A DNA stretch of 64,000 bases from NCBI GenBank assembly GCA_002350525.1, contig DEFA01000025.1, positions 11,469 through 75,468 of the forward strand. Reading direction: 5' to 3'. Below are positions 8,385 to 16,323 of the stretch, in pieces; position 1 is the first letter of the stretch; each line of letters starts with the position of its first letter. Origin of the DNA: Lachnospiraceae bacterium UBA2864. GTDB taxonomy: Bacteria > Bacillota > Clostridia > Lachnospirales > Lachnospiraceae. Under the pieces are notes generated by a model. That model was given only the letters and a program-made list of their open reading frames with translations, made no database searches and had not been told where the DNA came from. The position numbers and the translations under genes were made by a program.

Positions 8385-8427
8385 GAAAATCCACCTCCTC
8401 GAAAGGTGGATTTTCCCTTTATTTATG
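8385..8427 (+). terminator. Strong hairpin, possible terminator
   Basis: An 11-bp perfect stem GAAAATCCACC / GGTGGATTTTC with a 9-nt loop, followed on the plus strand by CCCTTTATTTAT. The U tract is broken, so terminator function is only moderately supported, and no plus-strand gene precedes it. Confidence 0.5.
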
Positions 8428-8618
8428 CGGGTTCCGAGACTTTTGACAATGAATAATTGTCACACTTTGTATCAGTAGACATAACATTAACAATTTCTAT
8501 ACATAAAAAAATGCATAATTTGAGTCAGTAATTTGTATCAGTAAACATAATATTCTTGTTTATGTAAACCATTTTTGAGGTAAAAAAATAAGACCAAAAG
8601 TCTCGGAAGCCGCATAAA
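8424..8618. repeat. 24-bp inverted repeats enclosing short direct repeats
   Basis: About 24 bases at 8422-8446 recur in reverse complement at 8594-8618 with one mismatch; both arms include TCCGAGACTTTTG and TATGCGG-type ends. Between them are two near copies of TTGTATCAGTARACATAAYATT. The arrangement resembles the ends of a small non-autonomous element or a solo remnant of an insertion sequence. No target duplication was identified by eye. Confidence 0.55.
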
Positions 8619-8971
8619 CACTGAAGATAGTAAAAGAGCGTGTCGGGGTAGACACGCTCTTTTGGAGAAGGTATTTTGTTACTTATGGGGCGTCGGCCCG
8701 GGTATAAATCCTGATAGGTCTGTATGGTCTTAGATGGCTTAAAATCTAGCTTTCCAAAAAATCGCATAGGCATCTTTGGGTCTAAAAACGCATCTTTTTC
8801 CGTTTCAATTGTATCATAAATTGGCACAGTGTTTTTTTTCTTTAAAACGGTTATTTTGCTACTTTTTTTAAGTAACCAAATAAAATAATGATGTAATCTG
8901 ATGTAACAAAATATTCCTGTTATCGAATATATATTTAGATGCAATTTTGTTACACCCCAGAGCAAAGACAA
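8525..8971 (-). pseudogene. Doubtful or decayed ORF of unknown origin
   Basis: A 148-codon frame with no ribosome site. Its middle, roughly residues 55-115 (AFLDPKMPMRFFGKLDFKPS, YPGRRPISNKIPSPKE), has the composition of real protein, whereas both ends look like translated AT-rich spacer, and the C-terminal end runs into the inverted repeat arm. It could be the remnant of a transposon or other gene cut by deletion. I do not recognise the family. Confidence 0.25.
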
Positions 8972-9047
8972 AATAAAATCAGAAATACCATATATAGTTT
9001 TTTGCTACTTTTTTCAAAAACAAAAACGAGAAATATTAACACACAAC

Positions 9048-11603
9048 TTATTTTTTTGTGTAAGAAAAGCTTATCCCATTTATCTGCATTACGTCAAATG
9101 TATTATCTCCATCACCACTATAATTAATTATTTCGTCCGCAGATATAACATCACCATCCGTGCCAGTTAAGTATACTTTATAATACTTCCCATTAACATA
9201 AGTTATATCCCAGTCAAAATCACTCTGTTTAATAAAACCATCTTTAATACTAAACCCTTGATCAGATAAATATTCACCCGTCAAATATTCTTCATTTTTA
9301 TTTGTATTCCATGATTTTGTACACTTCCATTCTCCATCTAACGATTTTACATAATCAAAAGTTGAATTATCTATCAAATCACTGATATCATATTCTGATG
9401 AATATTCACTTACTTCCTGAAGTATATTCGCAATGTTGTGCACTTCGCCATCATCGATGTTTTTTATTTCTTCAATAAGCTTACATATATCTATAACCGT
9501 CGAATAACTATCAATATCATATTTTATGCCAGTATATTTTTCTTCATATTCACACAAATCTTTATATTGAGCTAAAGCCTCATCATAATTTTTATTCTTT
9601 ATATCATCTTTTATGTTATTAATATGTCCCTCAATACACTTATCGATATCATTGGATCTATCATAATTATCAATATTATAATAAGCATCAATAGCTTTTA
9701 AATAATCTCCATTTTCCATAAGATTATTCGCTTCTTCTATCTGGCGTTGTTGTTCTTTACTTGACCTAATATATGATGTAACGCCTGAAATTGTAAGCAC
9801 AACCAACAATATAGCAGTTATTCCAATAATGATCATTCTAGTTGTTTTTTTCTTCTTTTCGTTTATTCTTCTATTCTCTTCAATTTTATTTAATTCCTGA
9901 TCCCTTCGTTCAACTTCTATTTCTTTTATTTTTCTGGAACACTCATCTATATACTTTTTTGATTCTTTATATCCAAATAGCTTTGAAAAATCCTCCTTCA
10001 ATCTTTTATAATCAGATTCATTATTTGCAGCAGAAAACTTATCACATAAATCTTTATATCGAGCTTCTCGTAAGTTCGAAGCTGTTTCTTTTTGCTCAAT
10101 TATCTGTTTTTCTTTATTATCTATAAAAGCACTATATTCATTCTTAATAGTTGCTATTTTTTCAGCATCCTTATTTTTTTCAATATCCGCAGCTGATAAA
10201 ACAGCTTTTTCATATCTTTCTTTTTGTTTCTTTATTTTCCCAAGCAGATCTGAGTCAGCAAACCTTTCAATTCTTTTCCACTCATCATTAGTATCAAATA
10301 TATTTTCTTTCTCAATTATTCCATTCAAACTTGACTCATATGTTAAATCATATTCAAATTGGTCAATTATTTGACTTTCGTCTAGAAAACCATTTACACA
10401 ATTATCTTTAGCAAAAGAATTTATTCTTTCCTCTTCTCTATCACAAGCAATTAGTGTTTCTACATTTACATAAGTAATATCGTCAATCATCTCATCAATG
10501 TAATCCTCTAATTTAAGACTTCTATGATGAGTCAAAAACAAACCTAAATATGCTTCAGCGCACTCCGGATCCATATCAAGCGCTAAGTTAAAATATTTTT
10601 CAGCATCCTCCCATTTTGATTCCTCTAAAAAAATCATTCCCCTTTTATATAACGAATTACTATTAGAATCTTTTTTTGCTTCATTCTCTTTATTAGTTGT
10701 TAACCTATCCCTATCAAATATTTTGTCTATTCCACGTAATAAATCTTGAATTGCTCCAACCTTTCCCATATCTTGGCCTTGAAGATGTGCAAATTCCTTT
10801 GGCATATCATATGCATCTATATTCTTATAACATGGAATTAATGTTTTTTTCTGTCCCGTTTCTATCAGTTGCAAGAATCTACTCCACTCATTCTTCACCC
10901 ATACCGCATTATAATAATCATATGATGTTCCAAACGCCAGCATTACTTTTGCAGAATTAAGCGCAGCAAAAATATATGGTTCATATTCCTGCCCCAACTT
11001 ATCCTCTAACGTAATTCTAGAAAAGAAAACCTTATAATCCTTTTCTATCAGTTTTTCATATACATCCTGTGCAATAACGCTATCAATAGTTCTTTGTCCA
11101 GTTTCGTCCGTTTCTTTATAACATATAAAGATGTCAAATGCCTCTTCCTTTGAAGAAACTTCTATAATACTCTTTCTTAATTCCTCGATTTTTTTGGCTT
11201 CTTCCCTATATATACTCCTTGATACTACGTCTGCATTTTCCATAACAAGATCAAAATCGGGATCATCAAATACACTATCAAAAGAAGATCTATGACAAGT
11301 AGGAATTTTATTACCCGTCATCGGATCATCAACATACTCTATTCCATACTTACATAGAACCAGTCCCCAATACGCTTCAGCTTCAGACTGATAATCCGAA
11401 ACGATAGATTCATATACCCCAAAAGCTTTATCAAATTCATTTTCGAAACGAAGTTTATTTGCTCGTTCATAAAGCTTAAGTCTTTTTTCATCATTTGTAT
11501 TAGGTATTGTCTGTTTACTACCACAATACGCGCATTCACATACAGACATGCCTTCTACAACTGTTAATTCTCCGCCACACATTTTACATTTTAATATAGC
11601 CAT
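9048..11603 (-). CDS. Zinc-ribbon / TPR-like / TIR-domain protein with transmembrane segment (TIR-1)
   Basis: 851 residues. Order: CxxC zinc ribbon (C6, C9, C24 or C22, C27), short TPR-like helices (40-85), TIR domain (about 156-290), one or two TPR units (310-350), a long charged helical region with coiled-coil character (440-590), a membrane segment (590-611) and C-terminal repeats with a final beta-rich part. The TIR core shows DIFICYKETDETGQRT, YKVFFSRITLEDKLG and WVKNE at 235-239; the Glu of WxxxE is the catalytic position of NAD-cleaving TIRs such as SARM1. Signalling or NAD depletion is therefore possible (family knowledge, untested). With TIR inside, the C-terminal part would lie outside the membrane. 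Last gene of the operon, 10 bp after the HEPN-like gene; AAGGAG precedes the ATG. Confidence 0.88.
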   Translation of the reverse strand: MAILKCKMCGGELTVVEGMSVCECAYCGSKQTIPNTNDEKRLKLYERANKLRFENEFDKAFGVYESIVSDYQSEAEAYWGLVLCKYGIEYVDDPMTGNKIPTCHRSSFDSVFDDPDFDLVMENADVVSRSIYREEAKKIEELRKSIIEVSSKEEAFDIFICYKETDETGQRTIDSVIAQDVYEKLIEKDYKVFFSRITLEDKLGQEYEPYIFAALNSAKVMLAFGTSYDYYNAVWVKNEWSRFLQLIETGQKKTLIPCYKNIDAYDMPKEFAHLQGQDMGKVGAIQDLLRGIDKIFDRDRLTTNKENEAKKDSNSNSLYKRGMIFLEESKWEDAEKYFNLALDMDPECAEAYLGLFLTHHRSLKLEDYIDEMIDDITYVNVETLIACDREEERINSFAKDNCVNGFLDESQIIDQFEYDLTYESSLNGIIEKENIFDTNDEWKRIERFADSDLLGKIKKQKERYEKAVLSAADIEKNKDAEKIATIKNEYSAFIDNKEKQIIEQKETASNLREARYKDLCDKFSAANNESDYKRLKEDFSKLFGYKESKKYIDECSRKIKEIEVERRDQELNKIEENRRINEKKKKTTRMIIIGITAILLVVLTISGVTSYIRSSKEQQRQIEEANNLMENGDYLKAIDAYYNIDNYDRSNDIDKCIEGHINNIKDDIKNKNYDEALAQYKDLCEYEEKYTGIKYDIDSYSTVIDICKLIEEIKNIDDGEVHNIANILQEVSEYSSEYDISDLIDNSTFDYVKSLDGEWKCTKSWNTNKNEEYLTGEYLSDQGFSIKDGFIKQSDFDWDITYVNGKYYKVYLTGTDGDVISADEIINYSGDGDNTFDVMQINGISFSYTKK

Positions 11604-11613
11604 AGTCTTCTCC

Positions 11614-12123
11614 TTATTTTTTTTGATAGCGTTCTATTATTTTTTTCCATCGTTCTAATTCTTTTTGTGTACAAATTATTTTTGCAGAAATACAATTACT
11701 CTTTTTATAATCCTCAAATAGAATATATCTAGTGGCACCAACAGTTTTAACAAACACGCTTCCATGAGCCAACGAATTACGAATATGTCTTAATAAACAA
11801 ACTAATTCCTCTTCTGAATTATTTTGTTTTTGAACAACAAACCTTTTCCCTTTACATTGAACACTTGATTGGTCTAATTTATTTGCATTCAAAACTTTCA
11901 TTATTTTTCTTGTTGGATTAATAAAATTTACAGAATTTTCATCCCAATTTTTCAACATTCTTTGCAATATTGCTTCCATTTGAGATTTTTTAACTTCTCT
12001 ACTTTGATACGAAGAAATAAATGGAGAATTCAACTGAAAGAAACCAAATAGTTCTCTCAAATTTTCATCACTCAAAAATGTATTCTCAGCATACGAACAA
12101 TCACATATAAATATTTCGGCCAT
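11614..12123 (-). CDS. HEPN-like protein with Rx4H motif
   Basis: 169 residues, alpha-helical. The segment VCLLRHIRNSLAHGSVF contains R115-N-S-L-A-H120, the Rx4-6H signature of HEPN ribonucleases, at the position where HEPN domains carry it (start of the last helix pair). The N-terminus (MAEIFICDCSYAENTFL) is not recognised. HEPN proteins cleave RNA in toxin-antitoxin, abortive infection and CRISPR systems; that activity is inferred from the motif only. It lies between two TIR genes of the same strand, 10 bp from TIR-1 and 158 bp after TIR-2, with GGAG before the ATG. Confidence 0.75.
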   Translation of the reverse strand: MAEIFICDCSYAENTFLSDENLRELFGFFQLNSPFISSYQSREVKKSQMEAILQRMLKNWDENSVNFINPTRKIMKVLNANKLDQSSVQCKGKRFVVQKQNNSEEELVCLLRHIRNSLAHGSVFVKTVGATRYILFEDYKKSNCISAKIICTQKELERWKKIIERYQKK

Positions 12124-12281
12124 ATTTTTCTTTCTCCATCACTATATCATCACAATATAACAATAAAATATCAAAGATACTATCACTGGAATTTCTGCAC
12201 TGATTCTCCACACCCCATAGTTCATAATCCCACCAAACAACACAACTTTTTTGTCACTCGCACTCATAGCATCTTTTTTAA

Positions 12282-15191
12282 CTACTCCCCTGTATATTTT
12301 ATACTTCCTGATGCAATTGCTTTATCAAAATCATGATCCAAATAAGCATCATAATCATTAAAAACATATAATTTACCATCACAATGATATACTGAGCCCC
12401 AATACATTGTTAAAAATGTATGATGATAATAATTCTTGTCCTTCGAAAATTCGAATTCACCTTCATTACAATATGAGGTACCGTATTCAGAATGACTCAT
12501 TTCTACGACTACATAAAGCTTTAAAACTGTATTATCGTTCAAACCATTAACTATTACTATCGGTGTTTCCCAAATATCAGACGATTTAGCATCATACTGT
12601 GTTAAAAAATCAGGATGAGTGGTATCAAATTCTGTTCCGTTTTGATACTCATATCTATTATAAAACCCTGCATAAATCTCAACACCCTCTGGTATTTCTG
12701 TGACTACATTATTACTATGAGTTTCATCTCCAGAAAATTCTATTTTTTCATGAACTAAAGCGTTTTTAAAGTCATCACTATTATACTCATCAACATTGGA
12801 AAAAATATACATTTCTGAGTCAATACCTTCGATCGATTCTTCGATTTTAAAATAATTATCTCCATATGAAAAATCATGCTTACCTACCTTTATTATCTCG
12901 CCTCCGTCTATGCATGTAATAAATAAAGATATAGTTTCATTTGAATCAGCCTCAAAGCCCTCAACCTTTATATATTTATACGCAACTTCATTAGAACCAT
13001 ATACGCTATCTTTTTCATCACTAAAACTAAAGCTCTCTGCCGCTCTATTTGCTATATACCCAGCATCAATCCTATCTAAAAACATTTGTTTCTCACACTG
13101 CAGTTTTCTATCAGAAGAGTCCTTATAAGACAGAATTTCTGAATACAACTCTAGTGCCTCTTTATTTTTTTTATTATTTTCTAAATCAACAGCCTTTAAA
13201 TAAACACATTCATTAATTTTATCACTCGAATCTTTATATTCGCTTATCTCTTCGAAAGAATCCTTCGCTTTATCATATTCTTTGGTTTCCAAATAATTAT
13301 TTGCTTGTCCATACTTACAATCAATAATCTCCTCTGAATACTTTTCTGCATCCAATTCTTGTAAAATATTAATCGCGTCATTATAGTTTCCTATACTCTT
13401 TTGATTCATAGCTTCATTATATTGTTTTTTCTCTTTATTTTTTGGAATGACAACAAAAATCAAAACAAGAAGAGCTATCGTAAATAGTGAAAGCACCGAC
13501 AACACAATCGCCAATATTTTTCGACGTTTTTTAATCAACAAATCTTTTTCTATTTTTTCTTGTTTTTCCTTTTCCTCTTTTTGCCTTTTTTCTTCCTCTT
13601 TTAATTCAATTGTATTGATCAGAGAATTACATTGATTTATTTTCTCATAAGAATCCTTATAACTTGAAATACTGCCAAAAATATCTATGGCTTTAGTTAT
13701 TTTCTGTTTATCATCAGATGTCATAAGATCACAAGCCTGTACATATATTTCCTCTATTTTAGCTTTCTCAGCTAGAGCTAAACATTTTTGAGCTAATTCA
13801 TCTGAATCTTTATAACCGTTCAGTTTTTTTAGTGCATCAAACGTCCTTTTATATTCAGCTTCTGTAAAGCTATTATTCAGTTGAGCAACTAATGATTTAT
13901 ATATTCTATCCTTTTCCGCTTCTTTCTTCTTCTTAGTTTCTTCTTTTATTCTCTGAATAATTGCATCATTATATCCATTCAGTTTATTCTGAAGATCATC
14001 ATCAGCAAATCTCATTGCCTTTTTAAATAATTTATTGTTTTCTATAGGCTCATAATAGTCGTTAAGTTGCGATTCCTCTTTTATATTCAACTCAGCCAGC
14101 ATTTTGTAAAAATATGCATATCCATTCTCCGGATCCATATCCAATACTTTTTCTGTGTATTCAGCTGCTGAATTCCATTCTTCATCTTCTAAAAATAGTA
14201 CAATTCTTTTTAGTAAAGCATCAGTATTACTATTAGAATCTTTGATTATAAGCGTTTCCCTTTTTCTTTCTATATCTTTAGTATTATCCTGTTTAGATAT
14301 GGGTATGATTTTTTCTATTCCTCTTAACAAGTCTTGAACAGCACCAACCTTTCCCATATCCTGGGCTTGTAGTTTTGCAAACTCTTTTGGTATATCATAC
14401 GCATCAATATCTTTATAACAGGGAATAAGTGTTTTCTTTTGTCCTGATTCTATAAGTTGTAAAAATCGACTCCATTCATTTTTAACCCAAACTGCATTAA
14501 AATATTCATAAGATGTACCAAAGACTAACATCACCTTTGCAGAATTAAGCGCAGCAAAAATATAAGGTTCATATTCCTCACCCAATTTATCCTCTAATGT
14601 TATTCTTGAGAAGAACACCTTGTATCCTTTTTCAATTAATGCATTATATACATCTTGAGCTATTACGCTGTCTAATGTCCTCTGCCCATCATATGCTGTT
14701 TCCTTATAGCAAATAAAAATATCATATGGCTCTTCTTTTGAAGATACCTCTATTATGTTTTTTCGGAGGCTTTCTATTTTCTTTGCTTCTTCCCTATATA
14801 TTCCTCTAGCGACAACATCAGCAGTTTCCATTACCAGTTCGAAATTGTCATCTTCCATAATGCTATCAAATGAAGTCCTATGGCATGTAGGAATTTTCTT
14901 CCCAGTTTTAGGATCATCCACATATTCAATACCATACTTACAGAGAAGAATCCCCCAGTATGCTTCAGCTTCCATCTGAAATTCAGATATGATAGACTCA
15001 TAAACACCTTCAGCTTTATCAAATTCGTTTTCAAATCTTAGTTTATTGGCTCTTTCATAAAGTCTAAGCCTCTTTTCATCATCAGTATTTGGGACAGTCT
15101 GCTTACTCCCACAATATTCACACTCACACACTGTGCTGTTTGGTACAATATTCAATTCTCCACCACACATTTTGCATTTAATAATCGACAT
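12282..15191 (-). CDS. Zinc-ribbon / TPR-like / TIR-domain protein with transmembrane segment (TIR-2)
   Basis: 969 residues from the ATG at 15189-15191, which has GGAGGGG upstream and aligns with the starts of the other two copies; a GTG four codons earlier is less likely. The first 290 residues are strongly similar to TIR-1 (same zinc ribbon, CYKETAYDGQRT, WVKNE with Glu239). After that it diverges: TPR-like units with DSN repeats (320-370), repeated YKDS/GYKDS half-repeats (450-530), a Lys/Glu-rich coiled stretch, a membrane segment (558-583), more YKDSSDK-type repeats and a beta-rich C-terminal third. The final part may be an extracytoplasmic sensor (inference). Second last TIR gene in the operon. 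Confidence 0.88.
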   Translation of the reverse strand: MSIIKCKMCGGELNIVPNSTVCECEYCGSKQTVPNTDDEKRLRLYERANKLRFENEFDKAEGVYESIISEFQMEAEAYWGILLCKYGIEYVDDPKTGKKIPTCHRTSFDSIMEDDNFELVMETADVVARGIYREEAKKIESLRKNIIEVSSKEEPYDIFICYKETAYDGQRTLDSVIAQDVYNALIEKGYKVFFSRITLEDKLGEEYEPYIFAALNSAKVMLVFGTSYEYFNAVWVKNEWSRFLQLIESGQKKTLIPCYKDIDAYDIPKEFAKLQAQDMGKVGAVQDLLRGIEKIIPISKQDNTKDIERKRETLIIKDSNSNTDALLKRIVLFLEDEEWNSAAEYTEKVLDMDPENGYAYFYKMLAELNIKEESQLNDYYEPIENNKLFKKAMRFADDDLQNKLNGYNDAIIQRIKEETKKKKEAEKDRIYKSLVAQLNNSFTEAEYKRTFDALKKLNGYKDSDELAQKCLALAEKAKIEEIYVQACDLMTSDDKQKITKAIDIFGSISSYKDSYEKINQCNSLINTIELKEEEKRQKEEKEKQEKIEKDLLIKKRRKILAIVLSVLSLFTIALLVLIFVVIPKNKEKKQYNEAMNQKSIGNYNDAINILQELDAEKYSEEIIDCKYGQANNYLETKEYDKAKDSFEEISEYKDSSDKINECVYLKAVDLENNKKNKEALELYSEILSYKDSSDRKLQCEKQMFLDRIDAGYIANRAAESFSFSDEKDSVYGSNEVAYKYIKVEGFEADSNETISLFITCIDGGEIIKVGKHDFSYGDNYFKIEESIEGIDSEMYIFSNVDEYNSDDFKNALVHEKIEFSGDETHSNNVVTEIPEGVEIYAGFYNRYEYQNGTEFDTTHPDFLTQYDAKSSDIWETPIVIVNGLNDNTVLKLYVVVEMSHSEYGTSYCNEGEFEFSKDKNYYHHTFLTMYWGSVYHCDGKLYVFNDYDAYLDHDFDKAIASGSIKYTGE

Positions 15192-15253
15192 GAGCCCCTC
15201 CACAAACTGTTTTATCCATTAAACCCAAAGTTTTTTATGTTCTAACTATAGTA

Positions 15254-16306
15254 TCACCATTCGATATCATTATATGGTGTAGAGTCATATCCATAATCCT
15301 GGAGTTTTTTCACCATTCTATCTAATTTGCTTTTCCACATTTTCCTGAACCATTTTTTATCGCCAAATAATCTTACCAATGAAGGACTAATAGCATAATA
15401 ACTATATATAAAAGCTCGTCCAAACCATGATTGGGCTAATTTATAATCTCTATATCTTCTAAGTGTCCAAACCTCAGGGCAATCATATGAGCCATACACA
15501 GCAGTAGCAATATAACATCCCTGTGAAGTATTATTGGATTTAACGGTTGAGGAACTCGATGAAATTACATTTGAATTGCTACTAGTGTTGTCTTCTTCAG
15601 TTGGCGGATTATAATTAGGATCATATTTACTAATATAAGACATCAAACGCTGAGTCTCAGCAGCTGGAGGTTTTCCATCGACTCTTTTCTTTAAAATTTC
15701 CACCCCTACATCGCTCATAACATCATCATCAGATGAAAAATACTTTAGGAGGCTTTCTATAACTTGAAGCCTTATCGGTCCTATCGCCAAAAGAACATTT
15801 AAATCTGAAATATCTGACATTGGAACATTTGCCCTAAGCACATCGATAAGATATTCCGTTTTATAAAACACTTCCCTTATTACTGCATTTTTCTCTGTAT
15901 CCTCAACGTTTTTACATATAAGTTCAAAAGTTGTATCAATACACTTTTTTACTGTCGTGGCAGCCTCACTAATCTCACCTATTTTACATTTTAATGCTTT
16001 AAAATATATGCTATAAAAATTGGCCTCCCAACTAGTGGGATCCTTAAGAAGTATCATCTCATAATATTTTAAGCCATTATCATTATTATCAGTATCTTTA
16101 GCACGCCTAGCCAATTCATATAAATTCTGTAATTCCGCAGAATCATCCAGTTTTACAGTACTCCCGGAAACATCCACAGTACCTTCTATCATCATCTTTC
16201 TAGCTTCTTCAACAGAATACTTCGTCCCACAACTTTGACAGACAAAAACCCCATCCATCTTAATTAAATCTGTGCTTCCACACATTTCGCATTTTATTTG
16301 CTTCAT
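15254..16306 (-). CDS. Zinc-ribbon protein with CFI-box C-terminal domain
   Basis: 350 residues. N-terminal zinc ribbon CEMCGSTDLIKMDG..CQSCG (C6-C9 and C23-C26), a helical TPR-like middle (60-235), a Ser/Asn linker (245-270) and a C-terminal region beginning GCYIATAVYGSYDCPEV followed by LRRYRDYKLAQSWFGR and an aromatic YSYYAISPSLVRLFG. This CYIATAxYG segment is the CFI-box domain found at the C-terminus of many bacterial zinc-ribbon and secreted-like proteins; its biochemical role is unknown. GGAGGGTAAG precedes the ATG. It lies 18 bp after TIR-3 and 62 bp before TIR-2, within the same transcript. Confidence 0.8.
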   Translation of the reverse strand: MKQIKCEMCGSTDLIKMDGVFVCQSCGTKYSVEEARKMMIEGTVDVSGSTVKLDDSAELQNLYELARRAKDTDNNDNGLKYYEMILLKDPTSWEANFYSIYFKALKCKIGEISEAATTVKKCIDTTFELICKNVEDTEKNAVIREVFYKTEYLIDVLRANVPMSDISDLNVLLAIGPIRLQVIESLLKYFSSDDDVMSDVGVEILKKRVDGKPPAAETQRLMSYISKYDPNYNPPTEEDNTSSNSNVISSSSSTVKSNNTSQGCYIATAVYGSYDCPEVWTLRRYRDYKLAQSWFGRAFIYSYYAISPSLVRLFGDKKWFRKMWKSKLDRMVKKLQDYGYDSTPYNDIEW

Positions 16307-16323
16307 ACCCCTTACCCTCCAAT

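Larger units (their letters stand above)
8037..9047. other. One-kilobase intergenic region: no firm gene
   Basis: This gap holds hairpin H3 (8071-8119), a second copy of the dispersed repeat (8196-8258), a G-run with the palindrome CCTTCGAAGG near 8300, a strong hairpin (8385-8415), 24-bp inverted repeats (8424-8618) and one doubtful frame (8525-8971). It separates the metabolic region from the TIR operon and looks like a site of past insertion or deletion. Confidence 0.6.
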
